From NCBI GenBank assembly GCA_900143635.1, contig FREY01000001.1:589324-653323 (forward strand): a stretch of 64,000 nucleotides of DNA, read 5' to 3'. The translations under genes and the position numbers were made by a program. The notes below the pieces were generated by a model. The model saw only the letters and a list, made by a program, of their open reading frames with translations, had not been told where the DNA came from and made no database searches. Below are positions 9,363 to 17,053 of the stretch, in pieces (positions within the stretch are counted from its first letter, which is position 1; each line of letters begins with the position of its first letter). The stretch is from Rhodobacteraceae bacterium Alg231-04 (GTDB lineage: Bacteria > Pseudomonadota > Alphaproteobacteria > Rhodobacterales > Rhodobacteraceae).

Positions 9363-10199
9363 ATGACCACCAATCGCATCGCCTTTCAGGGGGAACCCGG
9401 CGCCTACAGCCACGAAGCCTGCCGCAATGCGCGCCCCGACATGGAGGTGCTGCCCTGCCGCACCTTCGAGGACGTGATCGAGGCGGTGAACTCCGGTCAG
9501 GCGGATCTGGCGATGCTGCCGGTGGAAAATTCCACCTATGGGCGGGTGGCCGATATTCATCGCCTGCTGCCACACAGCGGGCTGCATATCATCGACGAAG
9601 TGTTTGTGCGCGTTCATATCGCCCTGCTCGCCGTGCCCGGCGCAACCGTGGCCGATATCACCGATGCCCATTCGCATCTGGTTTTGCTGCCTCAATGCGC
9701 CGGCTTCCTGAAAGAGCATGACATCCGCGGCCGCGTCAGCCCCGACAATGCCCGCGCCGCCCGTGAAGTGGCCGAATGGGGTGATAAATCCCATGCCGCA
9801 CTGGCCAGCGAACTGGCCGGTGAGATCTATGGTCTGGATATTCTGGAGCGCCGGATCGAGGACCACGACAAGAATACAACCCGTTTCCTGCTGATGTCGC
9901 CCGAGCCAAACTACACCCGGCGCGGCAACCATGGCATGATCACCAGCTTTGTCTTTCAGGTCCGCAACATTCCTGCCGCCCTTTATAAGGCGATGGGCGG
10001 TTTCGCGACCAATGGCGTCAACATGACCAAGCTTGAAAGCTATATGGTCGACGGGTCATTCACCGCGACGCAGTTCTATGCCGATATCGACGGGCACCCG
10101 GATGACGCCAACGTCCAGCTGGCGCTGGACGAATTGGCCTATTTCACCGCCAATATGGAAATTCTGGGGGTTTATCCGGCCGAAAACGGCCGGTTCTGA
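9363..10199 (+). CDS. pheA: Prephenate dehydratase with ACT domain
   Basis: The enzyme converts prephenate to phenylpyruvate in phenylalanine synthesis. The 278-residue protein has the dehydratase domain, with the motifs VENSTYGRV and NTTRFLLM that line the active site. A C-terminal ACT domain with KLESYMVDGS would bind phenylalanine for feedback control. It lacks a fused chorismate mutase, so that activity must be encoded elsewhere. The ATG at 9363 starts exactly at the conserved TTNRIAFQGEPGAYS; the longer open frame from 9294 has no homologous content that I recognise. Confidence 0.94.
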   Translation: MTTNRIAFQGEPGAYSHEACRNARPDMEVLPCRTFEDVIEAVNSGQADLAMLPVENSTYGRVADIHRLLPHSGLHIIDEVFVRVHIALLAVPGATVADITDAHSHLVLLPQCAGFLKEHDIRGRVSPDNARAAREVAEWGDKSHAALASELAGEIYGLDILERRIEDHDKNTTRFLLMSPEPNYTRRGNHGMITSFVFQVRNIPAALYKAMGGFATNGVNMTKLESYMVDGSFTATQFYADIDGHPDDANVQLALDELAYFTANMEILGVYPAENGRF

Positions 10200-10221
10200 A
10201 CCATATCTGAAACGCAACCAA

Positions 10222-10239
10222 GGCCCGCATCTGCGGGCC
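10222..10239 (+). terminator. Hairpin after pheA
   Basis: GGCCCGC and GCGGGCC enclose ATCT 22 bases after the pheA stop. There is no T tract, so it may act with Rho or from either side, since the next gene converges. Confidence 0.5.
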
Positions 10240-10244
10240 CTGCG

Positions 10245-10712
10245 TCAGGCGGCGCGGCCCAGCCGCTGCTCGGTTGTTGCGGCGAAGTCGGCAACCCGCT
10301 GCTTGAATTTCTGGTTGAGCTTTGATTTTGCCAGTCTCATCGACTGCACCATAAGCCGCGCTGACAGGGTTTGCGGCTCCAGCTTGAGGGCGACACTCAG
10401 CCGGGTGCGATGCGGCGCAAGGGCCAGCAGTTCGACTTCGAGCACCCCTTTCAGGCCGCTGCCGCCACCGGCAAAACAAATACGGTTATCCGCATCATAT
10501 TCGGCAAGTTCGACCGTCACATCCCGCAATTTGCCGCGAAATGTAAACCCAACCTGCCAAGCCATGCCGGGCGCGGGAGGATCGAAACTGGCCAGCCGCT
10601 GCACATCCCCGCCACGCCGGATCACCGATCGTTCGAATTGCTCAAACTCCGACAGGATCGCAAAAACTTCGCCAATCGGCGCTTCGATATCTTCTTTGTC
10701 CGAAAACTTCAT
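10245..10712 (-). CDS. SRPBCC (START-like) domain protein
   Basis: This 155-residue protein has the layout of the SRPBCC/polyketide-cyclase fold: an N-terminal strand with EDIEAPIGEVFAILSEFEQFE, a curved sheet, and a long C-terminal amphipathic helix. Such proteins form a hydrophobic pocket for lipids or other nonpolar ligands; neither enzyme activity nor ligand can be read here. The ATG at 10712 is preferred because GGAG precedes it and the fold begins at once. The longer frame to 10859 overlaps nudC and adds non-homologous sequence. It lies 55 bases downstream of nudC on the same strand and may be cotranscribed. Confidence 0.75.
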   Translation of the reverse strand: MKFSDKEDIEAPIGEVFAILSEFEQFERSVIRRGGDVQRLASFDPPAPGMAWQVGFTFRGKLRDVTVELAEYDADNRICFAGGGSGLKGVLEVELLALAPHRTRLSVALKLEPQTLSARLMVQSMRLAKSKLNQKFKQRVADFAATTEQRLGRAA

Positions 10713-10767
10713 GATCACTCCGTTGGATCCAGGGCCGCGCCCAATGGCCTTGCGCGACACATTCGCT

Positions 10768-11739
10768 TCAATCCAGTTTATCCGCAAGCCAGTTAAACAA
10801 GAGAAAATGCGCAATTGATCCTTTTCGCGCCGGGTTAATTTGCGGATGGGTGCCCGCAAAAGCCTCCATCACCTCCTGCCGGGTAACCCAGCAGGCGTCC
10901 TCGATCTCGGTTGGGTCAATGGTGATGTCACGACCCAATGCGCGCCCGCGACAACCGATCATCAACGACATCGGAAAGGCCCAGGGCTGGCTCGCCAGAT
11001 AGCCAATCTCGCCCACCGGAACCGCTGTTTCCTCCATCACCTCGCGGCGCACAGCGGCCTCAAGCGTCTCGCCCGGCTCCACAAAGCCCGCCAGCAGCGA
11101 ATACATGCCCTCGGGCCAGCCGGGCGAACGGCCCAGGAGCACGCTATCCCCCTCGGTGATCAGCATGATCACCACAGGGTCGGTGCGCGGAAAATGCGGC
11201 GTTGCGCAGGCGGGGCAATTGCGTTGCCAACCGCCCTTGGCCGCGGCACTTGCCGCACCGCAACTGGCGCAGAACCGATGGCTGCGGTGCCAGGCGAGCA
11301 CCGCCTTGCCCGTGGCGGCGATCTCTGCCTCAAGCGGCGACAGCATCGTCATGATGCGGCGCAGTTCCGCAAAGACATGCGAGGCAGGAAGATCCGGATG
11401 GCGCTGTTCGCTGGCATCGAGAAACTGGTTCAGCTGGTCCGCATCCGCATCTGTCGGGCTCCAGCCCGTCAGGGCTGCGGCAAATATCGGGGTGCCGTCA
11501 CTGCCATGCCCCAGAAACACCGCGAAAGGCTCCAGCGCGGCGACCAAAGGATGGGCCGAGGCAAGATAAGCCAGCCCCTGAACTTCCTGATCCTGGCTGA
11601 TCACCAGCGGCTTTCCCTGCCACAGCAGCACAACACGGGCATTGGCCCAGGCGCGGGTCAGTGCGGCCGCGTCTTCGCGCAGATGCGCCGCGCGCTCCAA
11701 TCCGCCGCCGCCAAAAATGACGTCTTCTGCATGTTTCAC
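10768..11739 (-). CDS. nudC: NAD(H) pyrophosphatase / NAD-decapping Nudix hydrolase
   Basis: NudC splits NADH into NMNH and AMP and removes NAD caps from RNA 5' ends. The 323-residue protein has all parts of the family in order. These are an N-terminal lobe, a zinc ribbon (CASC...CPAC), the Nudix box GFVEPGETLEAAVRREVMEE, and the NADH-specific motif SQPWAFP shortly after it. The Nudix Glu residues needed for metal binding are present. It is probably cytoplasmic and transcribed with the SRPBCC gene downstream. Confidence 0.94.
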   Translation of the reverse strand: MKHAEDVIFGGGGLERAAHLREDAAALTRAWANARVVLLWQGKPLVISQDQEVQGLAYLASAHPLVAALEPFAVFLGHGSDGTPIFAAALTGWSPTDADADQLNQFLDASEQRHPDLPASHVFAELRRIMTMLSPLEAEIAATGKAVLAWHRSHRFCASCGAASAAAKGGWQRNCPACATPHFPRTDPVVIMLITEGDSVLLGRSPGWPEGMYSLLAGFVEPGETLEAAVRREVMEETAVPVGEIGYLASQPWAFPMSLMIGCRGRALGRDITIDPTEIEDACWVTRQEVMEAFAGTHPQINPARKGSIAHFLLFNWLADKLD

Positions 11740-12097
11740 GCCGATGCCTCCTGCCCGTGATGAGGTCCCCCAGTCCTGTGCGGTCCCCTTCCCGGTGGCT
11801 TAGCAAATGCCTGCGACTAAAAAAACCACACCCCATCCAGATTTTTTGCGAATTGCCGAATCATAGGCTTGCGCAGGTGCGAATCGGCTGACAAGGATAT
11901 TGAAGTTCTAAAAGGTATCCGCTTCGGCGGGGGTTTTTCAATTCGTAGCGGGATGTCAGAAAACCTGAATAATCCCCAGAAATAGCGAGTATGCGGCGGG
12001 ATTTTTTGCTGTTTTTCTAAACTAGGGTGTGGTCCGTCAGAATGGCGGCCCAAGAGGAAAGAGCGGGACAGGCGTTGTTCGCAACGGGCAGAAATCC
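11740..12097. other. 358-base gap between nudC and the phosphodiesterase gene
   Basis: This is a divergent intergenic stretch that is clearly more A+T-rich than its surroundings, with several A and T runs. No convincing reading frame is present. It must hold the promoters of nudC and of the + strand phosphodiesterase gene. The only structured element I see is a UUCG-type hairpin with a T tract at 11919-11938, listed separately. Confidence 0.6.
11919..11938 (+). terminator. UUCG tetraloop hairpin with T tract
   Basis: CCGC-TTCG-GCGG is followed by GGGTTTTT. It is oriented to end a + strand transcript, yet no + strand gene lies upstream within this gap. It could close a small RNA started near 11820-11870, or it may act in the leader of the downstream gene. 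Confidence 0.45.
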
Positions 12098-13954
12098 ATG
12101 ACGATAGCAGGGGGACATCGCGCCGCGAAAACGGCGGCGCTGCGGCTTCTTGCGACCACGGATCTGCACATGTCGCTCCTTGGGTACGACTATTACGGCG
12201 ATCGGCCGGACCTTTCCGCCGGTCTTAGCCGAACAGCGACCTTGATCGCGCAAGCCCGTGCAGAGGCGGCAGGCGATGGAAAGCTCTGTCTTCTGGTCGA
12301 CAATGGCGACGGGCTGCAGGGCACACCGCTCGGCGATCTGCCGCTGGGGCCCGACAAGATACACCCGTTGATGCGCGCCTTCAGTGTCTTGAAATATGAC
12401 GCGATCGGCCTGGGAAACCATGATTTCAACTATGGTCTGGACTACCTTGGGCGCGCCCTGCGCGACGCCCCTTGCCCGGTGATCTGTTCCAATATGACCG
12501 CGGTAGACCCCGAGGTCGACCTGCCCTTTGCCCCCCGAGCCATCCTGAAACGGCCTGTTCCCGGCGCCGCGCCCGGCGACCCGCTGTTGAAAATCGGCCT
12601 TTTTTCGGTCCTGCCGCCGCAGACATTGCAATGGGACGCGCATCACCTGCGGGGCCGGGTGCAGATTAGCCCGATCACCGCCACAGCCGAGGCAACTGTG
12701 CGCCAATTGCGCCAAGACGGTTGCGATATCGTCATCGCCCTCGCCCATACAGGACTGAACACCGGTACCGAAAATCCCGGAACCGAAAACGCCCTGCGAT
12801 CGGTTTCTCAGATCGACGGGGTGGATGCAGTGGTCGCGGGCCATACCCATCTGCTCCTGCCCTGCAAAGAAGAACCCTTCGATAAGCCGGTGGTCATGCC
12901 CGGCTCGCAGGGCAGCCATTTGGGCGTCATTGATCTGGAGCTTGAAGCCGGGCCTGAAGGCTGGACGGTGACAGGCTCCTCCTGTGGCCTGCGCCCTGTT
13001 GCCAGACGCAAATGCGATGGCTCTCTGGCGCCGCTGGCCCAAGAAGACACAGAATTCACCGCCGCCTTGTCCGAGGATCACGCCGCCACCCGTTCCCTCA
13101 TGGAAGAGCCGGTGGGCTATTCCGATCAGGCGCTGCACTCCTATTTCACCTTCTTTGCGCCCGATCCTGCATTGGCACTTGTGGCCAGCGCGCAGGCGGC
13201 CGCGATCCGGCCGCTGCTGGCGGGCACTGCTGCGGGATCCCTGCCGCTTTTGTCGGCCGTCTCCCCCGCCAAATTCGGCGCCCGCGCGGGACCGGCCCAT
13301 TACACCGATGTCAGCGCAGGTCCTTTGTGTTTGCGCCATGTCGCTGACCTCTACGTCTTTCCAAACGAACTGCGGGCTGTGATCGTGTCCGGCGCGCAAA
13401 TCCTGGACTGGCTGGAAATGTCTGCCGGCCTGTTCAACCAGATCACCCCCGGCACCAGTGGCGAGGCAGCTCTCGACCCTGAGCGGGCCGGGCATAACTT
13501 CGACATCCTGCACGGGCTCAAATACGAAATCGACCTTTCGGCACCAGCCCGCTTCACGCCACGCGGCACCCTCGCTGACCCGGCAGCCCATCGTATCCGC
13601 AATGTCAGCTGGAACGGCGCGCCCATGCAGGAAAACCAGCACTTTGTGGTTGCCGTGAACAGTTACAGGGCCAGCGGTGGCGGCAATTTCCGCGCATTGG
13701 ACCAAGCGGCCCAGATGCAGCTGCCTCCGCTGCCGGTTCGTGATGCCCTGCGTGATTATCTGGCCGGACGCCTGCCGGTCGACCCCCTGGCCGAAGCACC
13801 GGCTCCCTGGAGCCTGGCCCGCATGCCCGGCACCCATGTTCAAATCGCTACCGGTCCCGGCGCCGGCGCCCACTTGCAAGACCTTGACCCGGCACGGGTT
13901 GCCAGCAATGGCCTCTCCGCCGAAGGTTTCCTCCGCCTTTCCGTGGCACTCTGA
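12098..13954 (+). CDS. Bifunctional 2',3'-cyclic-nucleotide phosphodiesterase / nucleotidase-like protein
   Basis: This 618-residue protein has the calcineurin-type metallophosphatase domain of the 5'-nucleotidase family. The dimetal motifs are in order: TDLH (21-24), DNGDGLQG, GNHDFNYG, ALAHTG and AGHTHL. A C-terminal 5'-nucleotidase domain ends near NSYRASGGGNF. Family members hydrolyse cyclic 2',3'-nucleotides and nucleoside monophosphates, normally in the periplasm. The N-terminus MTIAGGHRAAKTAALRLL lacks a clear signal peptide and the metal motif follows almost at once, so this copy may be cytoplasmic. An upstream start would not add a leader: the frame from 12029 is polar. It sits next to the SRP RNA gene. 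Confidence 0.85.
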   Translation: MTIAGGHRAAKTAALRLLATTDLHMSLLGYDYYGDRPDLSAGLSRTATLIAQARAEAAGDGKLCLLVDNGDGLQGTPLGDLPLGPDKIHPLMRAFSVLKYDAIGLGNHDFNYGLDYLGRALRDAPCPVICSNMTAVDPEVDLPFAPRAILKRPVPGAAPGDPLLKIGLFSVLPPQTLQWDAHHLRGRVQISPITATAEATVRQLRQDGCDIVIALAHTGLNTGTENPGTENALRSVSQIDGVDAVVAGHTHLLLPCKEEPFDKPVVMPGSQGSHLGVIDLELEAGPEGWTVTGSSCGLRPVARRKCDGSLAPLAQEDTEFTAALSEDHAATRSLMEEPVGYSDQALHSYFTFFAPDPALALVASAQAAAIRPLLAGTAAGSLPLLSAVSPAKFGARAGPAHYTDVSAGPLCLRHVADLYVFPNELRAVIVSGAQILDWLEMSAGLFNQITPGTSGEAALDPERAGHNFDILHGLKYEIDLSAPARFTPRGTLADPAAHRIRNVSWNGAPMQENQHFVVAVNSYRASGGGNFRALDQAAQMQLPPLPVRDALRDYLAGRLPVDPLAEAPAPWSLARMPGTHVQIATGPGAGAHLQDLDPARVASNGLSAEGFLRLSVAL

Positions 13955-14012
13955 CCGGGTGCGGCAGCACTCTGGCTTGTCTTTCCGACATTCACCGCCT
14001 ATATCGGGATTC

Positions 14013-14106
14013 GAGAGGTTGGCGCGGGCAAGCGCCTCGCCAACCTGGTCAGATCCGGAAGGAAGCAGCCACAACGAGCCCCGCTTGGGTCGATGTCCAG
14101 CCTCTC
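14013..14106 (+). ncRNA. ffs: Signal recognition particle RNA (4.5S type)
   Basis: The core GGAAGGAAGCAGCC at 14057-14070 is the conserved tetraloop and symmetric-loop region that binds Ffh. The ends GAGAGGTTGG and CCAGCCTCTC pair to close the long hairpin, and internal arms GGTTGGCG and CGCCAACC fit the alphaproteobacterial SRP RNA shape. The RNA guides membrane-protein ribosomes to FtsY. Boundaries are set by the outer pairing and may be off by a few bases. Confidence 0.95.
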
Positions 14107-14119
14107 ACTTGAAACACAG

Positions 14120-14136
14120 GCCCGCGGATCGCGGGC
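14120..14136 (+). terminator. Hairpin after the SRP RNA
   Basis: GCCCGCG-GAT-CGCGGGC lies 13 bases after the closing stem of the SRP RNA. There is no strong T tract. The 160 bases beyond it up to rsgA hold no gene that I can support. Confidence 0.55.
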
Positions 14137-14296
14137 GCAACCGCCAACGGAGGGACTTCATGATTGTAGAAAATACCCTTCAGGCAGTGTGTTTCTGACC
14201 AGGCAATTTGCCGTCCCTGCTGCCTGAACACGTTTCCCGCTGCCGCGCGCATCTGCCGCTGCAGGGGTCTTTCATGTTTCACGAATAGGCAATGCA

Positions 14297-15325
14297 ATGT
14301 CTCATACGACCCTCACGGATCTCGGTTGGTCCGCCCATTTTCAACAACAGCAGAACGACGACTGCCCACTCACGCCTTTTCGCATTTCGGCTGTGCACCG
14401 CGACCGGCTGACCGGGCTGTGCCTTGACGGCGAATACAGTCTGCTGCCCACCCTTGCCACCGGCAGCTACGCCGTCGGCGACTGGGTTCTGGCCGATGAT
14501 CAGCTGCGCGCCAAACAGCTGCTGGACCGGCAGACGTGCCTCAGCCGCCGCGCTGCCGGCACCGGCGCCACCGAACAATTGATCGCCGCCAATGTCGATG
14601 TGCTCTTCATCACTTCCTCCTGCAACGCCGACTTCAACCCGGCCCGGATGGAGCGCTATCTGGCACTTGCGCATCAGGCCGGCTGCTACCCGGTGGTGGT
14701 GCTGACCAAGGCCGACACCTGCGACGATGCAGCAGCCTTTCGCCGCAAGGCCGAAGCGCTGGAAAACTTTCTGACCGTGGTCACCCTGGATGCGCGCGAC
14801 CCGCAGGAGCTGCGCCAGCTGCTGGACTGGGTACGCCCGGGTCAGACCGCAGCCCTCGCCGGATCCTCCGGGGTTGGCAAGACCACTCTTGCCAATGGGA
14901 TGACAGCCGTCGGCGGCGCCACGCAATCGATCCGCGAAGACGATGCAAAGGGGCGCCACACCACAACCGCCCGACACCTGCTGCCGATGGTGAACGGTGG
15001 CTGGCTAATCGATACGCCGGGCATGCGCGCCCTGCGTCTCAGCGATGCGGAAGACGGGATCGCCGAGGTCTTTGCGGACCTCGAGGATCTGGCCGGTAAA
15101 TGCCGCTTTGCCGATTGCAGCCATGGCGGTGAACCTGGCTGCGCCATTGCCGCCGCCATTGCAGCAGATGAACTTGAGGCGACCCGACTGGTACGCTGGC
15201 AGAAACTGCAGCGTGAAAACCTGCACAATTCGGAAACCCTCGCCGAATCCCGCGCCCGCGACAAATCATTCGGCAAAATGATCCGCTCGGTCCAAAAGGC
15301 CCACAAAGGTCGAAAGGGCTACTGA
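14297..15325 (+). CDS. rsgA: Ribosome small-subunit-dependent GTPase A
   Basis: RsgA is a late assembly factor for the 30S subunit that hydrolyses GTP on the decoding region. The 342-residue protein shows the circularly permuted GTPase order of this family: TKAD (G4) comes first, then GSSGVGKTTL (G1, about residues 188-197), then DTPGMR (G3). An OB-like N-terminal domain precedes these, and a C-terminal zinc site CRFADCSHGGEPGC follows. The basic tail KAHKGRKG fits ribosome contact. A very strong hairpin follows the stop. Confidence 0.93.
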   Translation: MSHTTLTDLGWSAHFQQQQNDDCPLTPFRISAVHRDRLTGLCLDGEYSLLPTLATGSYAVGDWVLADDQLRAKQLLDRQTCLSRRAAGTGATEQLIAANVDVLFITSSCNADFNPARMERYLALAHQAGCYPVVVLTKADTCDDAAAFRRKAEALENFLTVVTLDARDPQELRQLLDWVRPGQTAALAGSSGVGKTTLANGMTAVGGATQSIREDDAKGRHTTTARHLLPMVNGGWLIDTPGMRALRLSDAEDGIAEVFADLEDLAGKCRFADCSHGGEPGCAIAAAIAADELEATRLVRWQKLQRENLHNSETLAESRARDKSFGKMIRSVQKAHKGRKGY

Positions 15326-15333
15326 ACCCTGTG

Positions 15334-15372
15334 TGCGGGGGCACCGGCCGCTGATCCGCCGGTGCCCCCGCA
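15334..15372 (+). terminator. Strong 15-bp stem after rsgA
   Basis: TGCGGGGGCACCGGC and GCCGGTGCCCCCGCA are perfectly complementary and enclose nine bases, ten bases after the rsgA stop. It lacks a T tract. It probably insulates rsgA from the riboswitch leader downstream. Confidence 0.65.
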
Positions 15373-15424
15373 TCACCTGCCAAACGCGCCGCATTTCCCT
15401 TGACGACTCAGCCCTCACACCGCT

Positions 15425-15635
15425 AGCCCTAGAGGTGATGGTTCCCAGGCCGCAAGATCTTGCGGTCGGGATGAAAAGGGAACCCGGTGCGGCCCGCCCC
15501 TCGCGGTTGGCCAATTCCGGGACTGCCCCCGCAACTGTAAGCGGCGAGCGAACCCGATGATCACCACTGGTGCAACCGCACCGGGAAGGATCGGGAAAGC
15601 ACCGACCCGCAAGTCAGGAGACCTGCCATCGCGAT
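15425..15635 (+). promoter_or_regulatory. Cobalamin riboswitch (B12 element)
   Basis: The conserved blocks appear in order: the GGTTCCC-like 5' segment, AAGGGAACCCGGTG, GGGACTGCCCCCGCAACTGT, CACTG, CCGGGAAGG, and finally GCAAGTCAGGAGACCTGCC. Together they form the adenosylcobalamin aptamer. It lies about 110 bases before the next start codon. It would switch off expression of the small cysteine protein at 15743 when cobalamin is plentiful. The block match is strong; the expression platform between 15636 and 15742 is not obvious. Confidence 0.95.
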
Positions 15636-15742
15636 GACTACTTGAAACCGGGCGGGGTGTCCGGGACGGGTCAGACGTATGGCCCTGCAGTGCCCCGTCT
15701 TTCTCCCCCAATATCCCCTCCCCCGCGCGGAGGGCGCATACT

Positions 15743-16156
15743 ATGATCTGGGCAAATAAAACCCACAAATACTCGGCCACCATCTGCCGTCACACCGGCA
15801 AGACCTGCCCGGCTGCAGCTCATATGGCCAGAAAACTGGCCGATGCGGTAAAGCAGGCCGAACCACTCACCGCAGATGATTTTGAGATCTCAGGCACTGC
15901 GCAGCTCAGCGGTTGCCCGCGCCGATGCAGCGCAAAATACACTGCCAGTCACAGCCGCATCCGCCTGTTCGCCGGGGTAGATGATACCGCAGACGACACC
16001 ACCCTCAACCGGCTCGCCGATGCGTTGCTGACCGCCGACAGCCAGCCCCTGTCCAGAACGGCAGGAACACCGGTGCCCTGTGCAATGGTGGATGTACGAC
16101 CCGCAACAGGCAAAACTCCAACAGCGCAGCCCGCCAGCCCAAGGGTCTCACTCTGA
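15743..16156 (+). CDS. Small four-cysteine protein under a cobalamin riboswitch (DUF1636-like)
   Basis: This 137-residue soluble protein has Cys15, Cys22, Cys58 and Cys62 in the pattern C-x6-C...C-x3-C (CRHTGKTC and SGCPRRC). LFAGVDD and a helix rich in Leu and Ala follow. This resembles thioredoxin-like [2Fe-2S] ferredoxin folds and DUF1636 proteins that often sit near cobalamin or CobW genes, but the match is by eye. A GGAGG nine bases before the ATG supports the start. It is the only gene behind the B12 riboswitch; the next gene converges. A role in cobalamin supply or in a B12-independent substitute is inferred. The tail after residue 115 looks disordered. Confidence 0.6.
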   Translation: MIWANKTHKYSATICRHTGKTCPAAAHMARKLADAVKQAEPLTADDFEISGTAQLSGCPRRCSAKYTASHSRIRLFAGVDDTADDTTLNRLADALLTADSQPLSRTAGTPVPCAMVDVRPATGKTPTAQPASPRVSL

Positions 16157-16181
16157 CAATGCCGGCCCCTGTTCACCTTTT

Positions 16182-16300
16182 CGAATAATACTCCGGGGGA
16201 GGCCGCCCGACGGGCGACGGGGGCAGCGCAGAGCCATGCCCAATGCTGGACAGGGTCCGCAGGGAGTCTTTAGCTGCGGCGGGAGCCGCCGCACCAACCC
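16182..16300. repeat. Dispersed intergenic palindromic element, copy 2
   Basis: The core CGAATAATACTCCGGGGGAG is followed by palindromes such as GCCGCCCGACGGGCG, and TTCACCTTTT precedes it as in copy 1 (TTCACCTTT). It lies between two convergent genes. Confidence 0.7.
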
Positions 16301-16303
16301 CAT

Positions 16304-16843
16304 TCAAGAGTGATGGGCTTGGCGACGCTGCGAATAGGCCCAGTCCATCTGTGCCCGCGTTTCCACCGCGCAAGGCCGTATGGCCCGCAGCCGGGCCAGG
16401 GCGGTGGCCGGGCGCTCGCCGCATTCAATCATCAGGCGCAGGCCCACCATGCCAGAGCGCCCACAGCCGCCGCGGCAATGCACCAGAACACGACCACCAC
16501 CAACCAGCGCCTTGCGCGCGATATGGCTGGCCTCCGGCCATTTCGCCAGCACCTCGGCAGGCGGGGCGCTGAAGTCCGGCACCGGCAGATGTATCCAGCG
16601 GCTAGCCATGCTCTGAATATCAATCCCCAGCGTCAGCCCGCCGGCCGCGGTCTGTTCCGCCTCGGTTGTCATGGAAATCACCAATCCGGGCCGCCAGTCA
16701 CGGATCAGCGCCATGTCGCCGCGATAGTCACCGCCCGCACCGGGCAGCGGCGACAGGGCCAGAATGCCGTCGGCCACATTCAGCGCGTGGATGCCAAACC
16801 CCGGCGCCGTCTCTGCCTTACTGTTCTGCCCCTTGGTCTCCAT
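16304..16843 (-). CDS. Tyrosine/dual-specificity protein phosphatase-like protein
   Basis: This 179-residue protein carries the PTP loop HCRGGCGRSG at 122-131, with the nucleophile Cys123 and the phosphate-binding Arg129. An upstream aspartate-containing segment (PVPDFSAP) could be the general acid. The size and motif fit small dual-specificity or PTP-like phosphatases; the substrate is unknown. The ATG at 16843 has GGGGAGG four to five bases upstream, and the ATG at 16864 lacks this. It stands alone, convergent with the cysteine-protein gene and divergent from dnaX. Confidence 0.8.
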   Translation of the reverse strand: METKGQNSKAETAPGFGIHALNVADGILALSPLPGAGGDYRGDMALIRDWRPGLVISMTTEAEQTAAGGLTLGIDIQSMASRWIHLPVPDFSAPPAEVLAKWPEASHIARKALVGGGRVLVHCRGGCGRSGMVGLRLMIECGERPATALARLRAIRPCAVETRAQMDWAYSQRRQAHHS

Positions 16844-17053
16844 GCAGCCTCCCCGGCCCAACACCGCGCGTTTCTATCAAAGCTTAGCGCTGCCAAACGC
16901 CCGGACCAAAAGAATTTCCGCCGCCTTGGCCGACTCCGACATCAAAGCGCCCTCTGCCCCCGATCAGGGAGCTGCTAGCGGTGGACGAAGGCGGCGCGCT
17001 TGCATAGTCTGGCGCCGACGGCATCCCGCCCCCAACATTCGGCACGAGAACAG

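Noticed and set aside
12017-14074. Long minus-strand open frame of 685 codons
   Set aside because: It is antisense to the phosphodiesterase gene and part of the SRP RNA, with His/Gly/Arg-rich composition and no motif. It is a by-product of high G+C codon use.
14049-14297. Minus-strand frame of 82 codons before rsgA
   Set aside because: It overlaps the SRP RNA and has no motif or ribosome site.
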